Assembly (NCBI GenBank): GCA_003567575.1
Contig: PWZG01000024.1
Location: 1 to 9,851, forward strand
Reading direction: 5' to 3'
DNA from: PVC group bacterium
GTDB lineage: Bacteria > Verrucomicrobiota > Kiritimatiellia > CAIKKV01 > PXCX01
DNA: 9,851 bases
Shown here: positions 1 through 7,392 of the stretch, piece after piece
Layout: each line of letters opens with the position of its first letter
Position numbering within the stretch: the stretch's first letter is position 1
Translations under genes and position numbers: made by a program
The notes under the pieces: generated by a model
Told to the model about the DNA's origin: nothing
Seen by the model: only the letters and a program-made list of their open reading frames with translations
Database searches by the model: none

Positions 1-74
1 AAATTTGAGCCCACGAATGAATACGAACAACAATGATATAACGTTCAAACATTCCGCGTCCAGCAAGGATGCAA

Positions 75-103
75 TTGACGTTAATTTTAAGATTTAGTAC
101 CTT
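75..103 (+). promoter_or_regulatory. Weak sigma70-like promoter candidate for the secretion operon
   Basis: TTGACG at 75-80 is a good -35 match. A 17-bp A/T-rich spacer leads to TACCTT at 98-103, which matches only three of six -10 positions. No better pair is visible between base 1 and the start codon at 243. The operon may instead be transcribed from upstream of the window, so this is a tentative call. Confidence 0.3.
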
Positions 104-151
104 AATCCAGCGTATCTACCATAGAAAACAAGAAAACGGTTTATTGCCTAC

Positions 152-199
152 CCAACCGTTCACCCTCTCCCGCTGGGAGAGGGCCGGGGTGAGGGTTGG
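152..199. repeat. Dispersed palindromic repeat (REP-like), copy 1
   Basis: CCCTCTCCC (163-171), a 3-nt loop, and GGGAGAGGG (175-183) form a perfect 9-bp stem. It is followed by GGCCGGGGTGAGGGT, whose GAGGGT (191-196) can pair instead with ACCCTC (162-167). The pattern is that of the intergenic 'CCCTCTCCC...GGGAGAGGG..GGGGTGAGGG' element scattered through many bacterial genomes. A related copy in the opposite orientation occurs at 7751-7793. Confidence 0.7.
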
Positions 200-242
200 C
201 GAAGCCATTAGAACTATCTTTAATCCCAAGAGGAACCCGATT

Positions 243-2204
243 ATGCCATTATCATCGTTACGCGGGGTCATCATCCTGCTTTGCGGTTTCGCTTTTGTTT
301 CGTCCGGCTGTCTGATATCGACACCGGAAAGGGAGCCGGTCGATCGCGAGCCATCGGTGTCGCCACATCTGGCGCCGGCCCGGGAGCTGTACGAGACCGG
401 GCGCTATGAAGACTCGCTCATGAAGCTGGTTGAAATTGGCCATCGCCATCCCCAGGCGGCTGGTCTTGAAGATTTGCGCTACCAAGTTTTGACGGCGTTA
501 ACAGAAAGCCGCGAGCAAAACTTGTTACGCGATTCCGAATTGTCCCGGCGCCGAATCAACCTGGATACTGACCGCCATAAGGTTCTGCCGCAAACGTACG
601 GCATGCGCCGTTATTTCCCCGGCGAGACCGGCTCGTTACGCACGGTAAGCGGGCGTGCCCAGCAAATGCTCGAGCAACCGGTAGTGTTCGATCGCATCGA
701 AAGGATGACGCTGGGTGAATTTCTGTTGCAGATCGCTGCATCGGAAGGCATCAACCTGATAGCCGACAACCGTCTTCTGGAGGACGACCTTGATCCCCGA
801 CTGATCACCGTACATGCCGATCAGGGCGTACCGTTGCATGAGATCCTCGACTACGTAGGCCGGAACTTCAATGTAGCGTTCTACGCCGGCGACAACTTGA
901 TTTGGGCTACCGAACGGCCGGCGGACGAACCGGATGCGCCGTTGGAAACACGTTTGTATCGTCTGCGCAAAAGCGTCTCGGGGCATGAACTGACTGACGA
1001 CGGTCTGGGCATCGAACGGGCGATCGGCCGGTTCGTCACGCCACCCGAGGGATTCGCGCGCGACGAATGGTGGTTGTTCGATCGCAAGGCCCATGTCTTG
1101 ATCGTGCGTAACACCCGCGAAAATCTTGTTCAAGTGGAAAAAATTATCGAACACTTGGATATCTGCCCGCCGCAAGTTTCCATCGAGGCTTTATTCGTCA
1201 GTATCGCTGACGAAGACATGCAGGAACTGGGCATCGATTGGATGCTTGAAAGTCCTTTAACGCTAACGCGCAAGACGGTGACCCAGGACGGGCGCGTGAT
1301 CGACGCGCCGCGCACTCAAGTCGACGAGGGCGCCTCTTTCGCATTTACGCCGTCCATGAGCGAGACAGGCCAGGGACTGGGACTAACCTATCGCGGTCTG
1401 CTTACCGATCCGATGTTCCGGGCCGTGATGCATGCCCTGCAACTCTCCGATAAAGCCCGCACGTTGTCGGCGCCCAAAGTCACCACGGTCAATAACCGCG
1501 AAGCCGTGATTCGCGTTGGCGACGATTTCCTGTACTTCGAAACCTACGAGGCCGTCGATGTGAAAACCGGGACCGACAACCAAGGCCATCCAATATATTC
1601 GACCTATGTCGTCCCTGAAGGGCCGCCGACACTTCGCGAAATAGGTTATGAACTCACGGTGACTCCGAGTGTGGGCGCCGATTTGGAGTCTATTACCCTG
1701 AACCTCAGACCGGTTATTACCGAATTCCGCCGTTACGAAAGTTACGATGTTGCACGCACCGTCACCCGAGAAAATGATGATAAGAAGGAGCCTGTCGAGG
1801 ATATCGTATCGATCCGACTGCCGATATTCCGCGAAAGCCGGATCGAAACCGAAGTCATCGCCCGTAGCGGCGAAACCGTGGTGATGGGCGGTTTAATCAC
1901 TCAGCGCGATCAGGCTTACGAGAAAAGGGTGCCGATTATCTCGTCGATCCCGTTGTTGGGTCATCTCTTTCGCAGCGACGGGATCATGGAAGAGAAACAG
2001 AATCTGTTGATTTTTGTCACAGCCAAACTGATTTCACAGCGGGGGAAAGACTTGCTGCCGATGCAGGATATCGGACTTTCCACCGAAGAATCGATACGCC
2101 GCGAATTTTTCCCGGTCAGCGTTCAAATGAACGCCGACAGCCCATCACAACGCCCGTCGCCGCCACAATTCCAGCAGCCTCCCGAAAACATTGATTTCGA
2201 ATGA
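243..2204 (+). CDS. Lipidated secretin (GspD/PilQ family) of a type II secretion / type IV pilus-like system
   Basis: The 653-residue protein should form the outer-membrane ring through which folded substrates or a pilus pass. Start: ATG at 243 has AGGA eight bases upstream and gives a lipoprotein signal peptide ending Ser-Ser-Gly-Cys23; the in-frame ATG at 69 would destroy that signal and translate a repeat. A TPR-like helical segment (about 42-80) is followed by an STN/N0-like domain (about 145-223), one N1-like domain (about 235-307) and the secretin core (about 310-597). The core carries the family signature VPIISSIPLLGHLF at 563-576, preceded by the typical 'SGETVVMGGLI' strand. The tail is Pro/Gln-rich. 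There is only one recognisable N1-type repeat, fewer than classical GspD (N1-N3). It is the first gene of the operon. Secretin identity is secure; T2SS versus T4P assignment is not. Confidence 0.93.
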   Translation: MPLSSLRGVIILLCGFAFVSSGCLISTPEREPVDREPSVSPHLAPARELYETGRYEDSLMKLVEIGHRHPQAAGLEDLRYQVLTALTESREQNLLRDSELSRRRINLDTDRHKVLPQTYGMRRYFPGETGSLRTVSGRAQQMLEQPVVFDRIERMTLGEFLLQIAASEGINLIADNRLLEDDLDPRLITVHADQGVPLHEILDYVGRNFNVAFYAGDNLIWATERPADEPDAPLETRLYRLRKSVSGHELTDDGLGIERAIGRFVTPPEGFARDEWWLFDRKAHVLIVRNTRENLVQVEKIIEHLDICPPQVSIEALFVSIADEDMQELGIDWMLESPLTLTRKTVTQDGRVIDAPRTQVDEGASFAFTPSMSETGQGLGLTYRGLLTDPMFRAVMHALQLSDKARTLSAPKVTTVNNREAVIRVGDDFLYFETYEAVDVKTGTDNQGHPIYSTYVVPEGPPTLREIGYELTVTPSVGADLESITLNLRPVITEFRRYESYDVARTVTRENDDKKEPVEDIVSIRLPIFRESRIETEVIARSGETVVMGGLITQRDQAYEKRVPIISSIPLLGHLFRSDGIMEEKQNLLIFVTAKLISQRGKDLLPMQDIGLSTEESIRREFFPVSVQMNADSPSQRPSPPQFQQPPENIDFE

Positions 2205-2232
2205 CGGACATTATAAAACGCGCCATTTAATC

Positions 2233-3891
2233 ATGACAACCCATCGCACAATAGTCGGTCTGGATATCGGCAGCGACACGGTCAAGGCGGCACGCGTGGT
2301 GCGGCATGGTCGCCGTTGGAAGGCCGTGCAAACGGAAATGTTGCGTTTGCCGGCCGATTCCCGTGGAGCGCCGGCGCCCATGGTGGCGCGCTGGTTACAG
2401 ACGAATGGTTTGGCGAAACACCCCGTGGCGCTGAGTTTGTCCGGGCATTCGGTCATGTTCCAGAACATCACGCTACGCGATGAAGACCCGCGCAACATTG
2501 AGCAAGCGGCGTCTGTCGAGGTGGCGCGTTTCCAGGAGATGTCAGCGGAGGCGACCACCCATTCCGTGCTTGAAATAAAAACGGGCGAACGGAAACGGCG
2601 TCTGTTGCTTGTCATGTCGCGTGCCGCCATGCTCGAAACATTGCTGCAATCGTACCGCGACCAGGAACTGAACGTAATCGGGATGGTGCCGACAACGACC
2701 GCGATTTTCAATTTTTCGGCGCCGTTGCTCGAGAACCGTTCGGAACCATATATTTTGGCGGATATCGGACCGGCACGCACTGATCTTGGGATAGGGCTGG
2801 GAAATTCCCTGCTTTTCGGCCGGTCCCTGGCCGGTTTCCGAGGGCCGACCGGCAACAACGCGCCGGCGGCCGTTTTCGAGCGTGCGGTCGAGTCCTGGAT
2901 CAAGGATCTGCAATCCGCACTGTCGATGTACGGTAATTTGTATCCGCAAGCGGAACATAAACCAAGGTCCATGGTTCTCAGCGGCGACGCCTGTGACACG
3001 CCCGCTTTCATTGACGCGGTAGCCCAGCGAACGGATTTAGAGATCATTGACCTTGGGGAACGGATAACATCCGCCTACCCCAAGAAATCGCAACGGTTTG
3101 CCGCGGCAACCGGGGCGGCGATTTCCCTGTTTCCCGGGGCGTCGACCACGGTCAATTTATTGCCCGAGGCGGCGCGCGAAGAATTGCTGTTGAAATCGCA
3201 AAAACGGTACTGGGCGGCCGCCGGCGTGACCGGGGTCCTCATTTTTGCGATCTTGATGGTGGGCGCCTATCGCAACGCGCAACGCGCGCAGCGGCATCTC
3301 GAACGGGAACGTGAAATCGCACGCCGTATCGATGATTTGGCGCGCCAGATCGAGTCGCAGAAACGGCACGGAGAATTGTTTTTTTCGATGACGGCGCCCC
3401 TGACGAAACTGATATGGAATGGAACGATCGCACAGGATTTGATCGTAGAGATAGCCAACAACCTAGCACCCGAAGATGTCATTACCATGATCGGCGACGA
3501 AACCTTTTACTTCCAGACGTCGTCTCACGGTCAATCGTCGTCGGGGCGGCGGCGCACAACGTCCGAAGGCCAAGGATCCAGACGCGGCGCCGGTTTGTAC
3601 GGTCGTCCCGGCGGCCGGGATGCTCCCAAGACTGAAAGCGCCGGAATCGATAATCATTCGGCCATTGACCGGGTTATTATCGAGGGGTTTACCCCGCATC
3701 TGGATTTATCGACCGTCAGCGCGTTGATTGCGCGTCTGCGGGAAGCGCCGTTTGTAAACGAGCGTACCGACATGTTGGCGGACGATAAACTGGTCGAGGA
3801 CCATGTCTGGACCAACATGCCGGCGGCAAGCGAGATGCGGCGGTTTGTGATTGATGTGTACCTGAATGTACCGGAGACGGACACGTTATGA
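2233..3891 (+). CDS. PilM-PilN fusion (GspL-like) inner-membrane assembly protein
   Basis: The 552-residue protein joins an actin-like cytoplasmic PilM domain to a membrane-anchored PilN domain, the same logic as GspL, which couples the ATPase to the inner-membrane platform. The PilM part has the phosphate-1 motif GLDIGSDT at 9-16, a phosphate-2-like ADIGPARTDLGIG from 176, and an adenosine-motif-like VLSGD ending at D252. The PilN-type motif VNLLP occurs at 307-311, then a transmembrane helix (about 327-347), a charged coiled coil (about 350-378) and a ferredoxin-like periplasmic domain (about 475-545). A Ser/Gly/Arg-rich low-complexity insert (about 429-473) interrupts the periplasmic part. 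Start: ATG at 2233 is chosen because MTTHRTIVGLDIG matches the PilM N-terminus; a TTG at 2191 would add 14 residues and overlap the secretin. Neither has a strong Shine-Dalgarno. The stop overlaps the next start as ATGA. Confidence 0.88.
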   Translation: MTTHRTIVGLDIGSDTVKAARVVRHGRRWKAVQTEMLRLPADSRGAPAPMVARWLQTNGLAKHPVALSLSGHSVMFQNITLRDEDPRNIEQAASVEVARFQEMSAEATTHSVLEIKTGERKRRLLLVMSRAAMLETLLQSYRDQELNVIGMVPTTTAIFNFSAPLLENRSEPYILADIGPARTDLGIGLGNSLLFGRSLAGFRGPTGNNAPAAVFERAVESWIKDLQSALSMYGNLYPQAEHKPRSMVLSGDACDTPAFIDAVAQRTDLEIIDLGERITSAYPKKSQRFAAATGAAISLFPGASTTVNLLPEAAREELLLKSQKRYWAAAGVTGVLIFAILMVGAYRNAQRAQRHLEREREIARRIDDLARQIESQKRHGELFFSMTAPLTKLIWNGTIAQDLIVEIANNLAPEDVITMIGDETFYFQTSSHGQSSSGRRRTTSEGQGSRRGAGLYGRPGGRDAPKTESAGIDNHSAIDRVIIEGFTPHLDLSTVSALIARLREAPFVNERTDMLADDKLVEDHVWTNMPAASEMRRFVIDVYLNVPETDTL

Positions 3892-4700
3892 AACTAACGG
3901 AACGGCAACAACTCTTGGCCATCATCGTCGGCGCGCTCATTGCGTTGTTGTCGTTATGGTATTTTGTGCTGGCGCCGCAATACCAGGAACGTGACCGTCT
4001 TGAAAACGAAATCAATGAAATTGCCCGCTCGTTAAGAACACGCAATATGCTTCATCAGGAAGCGCCGTTACGCAATGAATTACTCGAACAACAACGTCGT
4101 ATCCGCGGGTTATCGGAACAATGGCAGGAAACGGCGGATCGGTTGGCCGGTTTTCCCGATCATCATAATCTTGGGCGCGAGGATGTTGGCCGGATCGACT
4201 TCAAAGCGGCGCTGTTCGCCGTGCGGGAGCGACTGCGCACCAAGGCGAATGAAATCGATATTCCGCTGCCCGAAGCCTTGGGAATGGCGGACATCGTAAC
4301 CACGGAAGAAGATACACGAACCCTGATGTTGCAATTGCGCGCGGCGGAACGGCTGGCGGACTTGGCGCTGGACTTGCGAATTGCCGAAATTCAACATATC
4401 GAACCGATGACGCCGATCAAACACTCCATCACGGCGGACGGCGCGCCATACCTGGAAGAGTATCCGGTGCGCATGGTTTTCCACGGTTCGATGCAAAACA
4501 TGCATTCCCTTTTCCAGGCAATCCTGACCCACGACCATGTGTTTGGATTCCGGAACTTCCGTATCGACCGCAAACCGGTCGCCACCCAAACCGATCATTT
4601 GGAAATCGATCTCGTGCTCAGCTCCTTGTTTTTCACTCGGGATGCCGACCAATTTACCGACATTTCCGAACCTAAACCTTTAAAACGTATTCCCTGGTAA
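3888..4700 (+). CDS. PilO/GspM-like inner-membrane platform protein
   Basis: This 270-residue bitopic protein has a short cytoplasmic N-terminus, one transmembrane helix (about 9-28), a long Glu/Arg/Gln-rich coiled coil (about 33-85) and a C-terminal alpha/beta domain (about 190-255, around 'YPVRMVFHGSMQNMHSLFQ') with the ferredoxin-like PilO pattern. PilO/GspM proteins pair with PilN/GspL in the inner membrane and align the platform with the secretin. Its ATG overlaps the upstream TGA by 4 bp, with GGAG at 3873-3876, which indicates translational coupling. The assignment rests on topology, fold pattern and position after a PilM-PilN fusion; sequence conservation in this family is low. Confidence 0.78.
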   Translation: MKLTERQQLLAIIVGALIALLSLWYFVLAPQYQERDRLENEINEIARSLRTRNMLHQEAPLRNELLEQQRRIRGLSEQWQETADRLAGFPDHHNLGREDVGRIDFKAALFAVRERLRTKANEIDIPLPEALGMADIVTTEEDTRTLMLQLRAAERLADLALDLRIAEIQHIEPMTPIKHSITADGAPYLEEYPVRMVFHGSMQNMHSLFQAILTHDHVFGFRNFRIDRKPVATQTDHLEIDLVLSSLFFTRDADQFTDISEPKPLKRIPW

Positions 4701-4708
4701 CAAACGTT

Positions 4709-5491
4709 ATGGACCGAATCTGGACATGGATTGCCCGCGCCAACGCGCGACTGGTGTTGATCGGCGCCCTGCTGGGCCTGATCGCCGTCGGCGGCTGGCA
4801 GGCATGGCGCGAAATCAACCCCGAAACACCGATATTGCCGCAAGCCCCGACGCATTTCGACAACGGAGCGCCTTCGCGACTGCCGTTACTTGACTTTATT
4901 GCCGCACGCCAAACACAGCCATTGCCTTTGGCGTCCGACCCGTTCGAAACCACCACTAGATTTTTGGTGGCAACCCCACCCGTTGAAACCACGCCGGAAC
5001 CGGAGCCCGAGCCAGTGCCTGAACCGCAACCGGAACCCACACCGGAGCCCAAGCCCACGCCGGAACCCGAGCCAGTGCCTGAACCCGAACCGGAACCGAA
5101 ACCCGAGCCTCGACCGCGGCCAAGACCAAGGCCGGACCCTGAACCGGAACCGGAACCCGAACCGGTGATTCGAACCATGCGATTGAGTTACAACGGTATG
5201 TTTGTCCGTCCCGACGGCATCGCGAAAGCCTGGATTGAAAACAGCGAAACCGGAACACGCCATTTTTACGGAGTCGGCGATGATATCGACGGCATCCGGA
5301 TCGTCGATATCTCGGGGGATACCCTATCCGTCGGGATTGCTGACGAAACAATCGTGACCCTGTCACGGGGCGTGGACGGCGCCGCCGAATTCGAAGCCGA
5401 AGGCGAGGGCGAGAATGCCGGTCCCTGGCGATACCGGGCGCCGGAGCCGGACGACGACACACCCGCGAAGATGCCAACCATTCATGACTGA
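4709..5491 (+). CDS. PilP/GspC-like periplasmic connector with long Pro-Glu/Pro-Arg linker
   Basis: The 260-residue protein has an N-terminal transmembrane anchor (about 15-33), a spacer, an extended X-Pro linker (about 91-153) and a small beta-rich domain (about 157-235) beginning MRLSYNGMFVRPDG. That domain resembles the homology region of GspC or the PilP beta-domain, which docks onto the secretin N-domains. The architecture (anchor, periplasm-spanning Pro-rich arm, small docking domain) also recalls TonB, but TonB's C-terminal motifs are absent and the operon position fits GspC/PilP. It starts 8 bp after the PilO-like gene, has no clear Shine-Dalgarno, and overlaps the ATPase gene by 8 bp. 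The acidic X-Pro arm contains a short basic stretch, PRPRPRPRP, in its distal half. Confidence 0.72.
   Translation: MDRIWTWIARANARLVLIGALLGLIAVGGWQAWREINPETPILPQAPTHFDNGAPSRLPLLDFIAARQTQPLPLASDPFETTTRFLVATPPVETTPEPEPEPVPEPQPEPTPEPKPTPEPEPVPEPEPEPKPEPRPRPRPRPDPEPEPEPEPVIRTMRLSYNGMFVRPDGIAKAWIENSETGTRHFYGVGDDIDGIRIVDISGDTLSVGIADETIVTLSRGVDGAAEFEAEGEGENAGPWRYRAPEPDDDTPAKMPTIHD
4991..5164 (+). repeat. Internal direct repeats encoding the Pro-Glu linker
   Basis: A 20-bp string, cccgagccagtgcctgaacc, occurs at 5006-5025 and again at 5066-5085, exactly 60 bp (20 codons) apart, within many degenerate 6-bp units of the ccggaa/cccgag type. The in-frame repetition suggests growth of the linker by tandem duplication or slippage. 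Its complement creates spurious Gly/Ser-rich open frames on the minus strand. Confidence 0.8.
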
Positions 5492-7274
5492 CCAACCGAC
5501 AACCCAGAAAGAGGAAAGATTCGCGACCGACTTTCGTTTTCATGACGATGGTTTGATGAACGAACTGGGCCAGGTACTGGTCGAGCGGAATATGTTGACG
5601 CGCGAACAACTGCACGACGCGGACACCCGGCGCATGTTGTCCGGGCAAACCCTGGATAAATTGCTTCAACGCGAGCAACTGGTATCCGAAACCGACTTGT
5701 CGACCATCCTCTCGGAACTATCCGGTATCCCCTTCCGGCCGATCGCCGAATTCGATATCGAACAGGATGCGATCACCATGATTCCACCTCGTCTGGCGCT
5801 GCGTTACAATTGCATGCCGATTCGTTTCAAAGACGATATTCTGCTGATCGCCGTAAGCCACGTGCCCGATCACGCCATGGTCGACAGTCTGCGGCTGCTG
5901 CTCAGCTGCTCGCTCGGCTGGGTATTATGCGCCGAAATCGATATCTCCAAGTCGATTAAACATTTTTACGGTCTGGGCGTCAACGCCGTCGATACATTGA
6001 TCCAATCGCGGGAATTGTCGGCCGACGATGTCCAAATCGACGAAACCGATTTATCTACGGTGGAAACCGCCGATCCGGGCGTCTTGCAATTCGTCAACCA
6101 GATTATCGCCGAAGCCATCAGTATGGATGCCACGGACATACACATGGAACCCTTCGAGAAGAGCATGCGATTACGCTATCGCATCGACGGCGTTTTACAG
6201 GATATCCCGATACCCAAGGGGATTCAAAGTTTGCAGCGCGCGCTGGCTTCTTGCGTCAAAATCATGGCTCAATTGAATATTGCCGAACGCCGCAAACCGC
6301 ACGACGGCCGCATCAAGGTACGCTTGAAGCATGAGGAGTTCGATTTACGGGTTTCGGTCCTGCCAACCCGGTTCGGGGAAACGGTCAACATGCGGATACT
6401 CAACCGCAAATCGATGTTTATCGACCTCGAAGAAATGGGATTGACCCAGGACCAATGGCGGATGTTTCAGTATCTGAGTTCGATTCCGCACGGCATCCTT
6501 TTGATTACTGGCCCAACCGGCAGCGGCAAGACAACGACGCTATATGCGTTGTTGTCACGGTTAAATACAAACGAAGTCAAAATCATTACCGCCGAGGATC
6601 CGGTCGAGTATCAGATGGAAGGAATCAACCAGATACAGGTAAATCCACAGATCGGCTTGACGTTCGCCGACGTACTGCGTTCGATTCTGCGCCATGACCC
6701 GGACATCATTTTGGTAGGCGAAATACGCGACTCGGAAACGGCCGACATGGCCGTTCGCGCCTCGTTGACTGGACACTTGGTTTGCAGTACGCTGCACACC
6801 AACGATGCGCCCAGTTCGATTATGCGTTTGGTCGATATGGGCATCGAGCCCTATCTGGTCTCGTCATGCCTTGAAGGAATTGTCGCCCAACGACTGGTCC
6901 GTCGTCTGTGTCGTGCCTGCCGCGTTGAAACCCGGCCGGACGAAGTAGTCATCGAAGAAGCCTCTCAGCTCTGGCCCGAGGCGGCGCCGGCGGCAACCTA
7001 TTACACCACGCATGGGTGTCCGAACTGCAATTTTACGGGATATCGCGGGCGCGTTGCCTTGTTTGAAATAATGATCATGAACGACAAAATCCGCAGTCTG
7101 ATTGTGCGGCAGAAAGCCAGCAGCGAGATACGGCGGGCCGCGATCGACATGGGATTGGTCACGTTGCGCAAAAGCGGTTTCCGGCAGATCATCGATGGTA
7201 ATACCACGGTCGAGGAAGTGATGCGCGTTGCCCGAAAATTCCAATTCAACGAATCGTCGATACCGTCGGCGTAA
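5484..7274 (+). CDS. GspE/PilB-family secretion/pilus assembly ATPase
   Basis: This 596-residue cytoplasmic hexameric ATPase powers pseudopilin or pilin assembly. An N-terminal MshEN/T2SSE_N-like region (about 24-150) precedes the catalytic core: Walker A GPTGSGKT at 343-350, an Asp box around AEDPVEY, Walker B DPDIILVGEIRD at 405-416, and a His box around GHLVCSTLHTNDA. A zinc-binding pair of CxxC motifs, CRAC (476-479) and CPNC (512-515), lies in the GspE C-terminal position. Start: ATG at 5484 overlaps the previous gene by 8 bp and has no strong Shine-Dalgarno, so coupled translation is likely; upstream in-frame starts lie inside the GspC-like gene and add an unrelated Arg-rich leader. All core motifs are intact, so it should be active. 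It could be called PilB as easily as GspE. Confidence 0.95.
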   Translation: MTDQPTTQKEERFATDFRFHDDGLMNELGQVLVERNMLTREQLHDADTRRMLSGQTLDKLLQREQLVSETDLSTILSELSGIPFRPIAEFDIEQDAITMIPPRLALRYNCMPIRFKDDILLIAVSHVPDHAMVDSLRLLLSCSLGWVLCAEIDISKSIKHFYGLGVNAVDTLIQSRELSADDVQIDETDLSTVETADPGVLQFVNQIIAEAISMDATDIHMEPFEKSMRLRYRIDGVLQDIPIPKGIQSLQRALASCVKIMAQLNIAERRKPHDGRIKVRLKHEEFDLRVSVLPTRFGETVNMRILNRKSMFIDLEEMGLTQDQWRMFQYLSSIPHGILLITGPTGSGKTTTLYALLSRLNTNEVKIITAEDPVEYQMEGINQIQVNPQIGLTFADVLRSILRHDPDIILVGEIRDSETADMAVRASLTGHLVCSTLHTNDAPSSIMRLVDMGIEPYLVSSCLEGIVAQRLVRRLCRACRVETRPDEVVIEEASQLWPEAAPAATYYTTHGCPNCNFTGYRGRVALFEIMIMNDKIRSLIVRQKASSEIRRAAIDMGLVTLRKSGFRQIIDGNTTVEEVMRVARKFQFNESSIPSA

Positions 7275-7280
7275 TATTCA

Positions 7281-7346
7281 GCGAAAAAAAATAATTTAAA
7301 AAAACTATTAATAACAGTTGCATTATTGGTCAATAGACTATATAGT
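7281..7346 (+). promoter_or_regulatory. Strong sigma70-type promoter with A/T-rich upstream element for the HU gene
   Basis: TTGCAT at 7318-7323 and TATAGT at 7341-7346 are separated by an ideal 17 bp. The preceding 7281-7317 is almost entirely A/T with A-tracts, like an UP element or intrinsically bent DNA. Transcription should begin near 7352-7354. There is no hairpin terminator between the ATPase stop (7274) and this promoter, so some read-through from the operon is also possible. Confidence 0.75.
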
Positions 7347-7347
7347 G

Positions 7348-7392
7348 TCGTGAACCAAGAGGTCTGGTGGGTTGCCGGACCGAACTTCACGA
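7348..7392. promoter_or_regulatory. Nested inverted repeats at the HU transcription start and leader
   Basis: An inner hairpin pairs GGTCTGG (7361-7367) with CCGGACC (7375-7381), including one G-U pair, around a 7-nt loop. An outer inverted repeat, TCGTGAA (7348-7354) and TTCACGA (7386-7392), encloses it and ends just before the Shine-Dalgarno. The left outer arm overlaps the predicted start of transcription, so the outer repeat may act as DNA (an operator), while the inner hairpin can form in the mRNA. Confidence 0.5.

Larger units (their letters stand above)
1..242. other. Upstream non-coding region before the secretin gene
   Basis: I see no convincing gene here. The frame from base 1 is open for only 11 codons before a TGA at 34-36; this could be the tail of an upstream gene, but nothing proves it. 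The secretin frame is open from an ATG at 69, but that stretch runs through a dispersed palindromic repeat and encodes nothing recognisable, so I treat it as non-coding. The region also holds a weak promoter candidate (75-103) and the Shine-Dalgarno AGGA at 231-234. Confidence 0.55.

Noticed and set aside
69..242. N-terminal extension of the secretin from the ATG at 69
   Set aside because: It would translate the palindromic repeat at 152-199, has no similarity to anything, and would bury the lipoprotein signal; ATG 243 has a Shine-Dalgarno and a proper lipobox.
636..1175. 179-codon open frame on the minus strand inside the secretin gene
   Set aside because: Shadow of the well-supported secretin frame; no motif, no signal, no start context.
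2211..3047. 278-codon open frame on the minus strand
   Set aside because: It lies wholly inside the PilM-PilN fusion gene, has Ser/Arg-rich shadow composition and shows no domain or ribosome site.
5006..5164. Possible CRISPR-like or minisatellite array
   Set aside because: Units are short, degenerate and in frame within a protein gene, with no unique spacers.
4672..5178. Minus-strand open frame encoding Gly-Ser repeats, and overlapping minus frames up to 5678
   Set aside because: The Gly-Ser runs are simply the complement of the Pro-Glu codon repeats; the plus-strand gene has a transmembrane anchor, operon spacing and a folded domain.
5415..5483. Upstream start for the ATPase gene
   Set aside because: It would add an Arg-rich leader read from the GspC-like coding region; ATG 5484 gives an overlap typical of coupled genes and a normal N-terminus.
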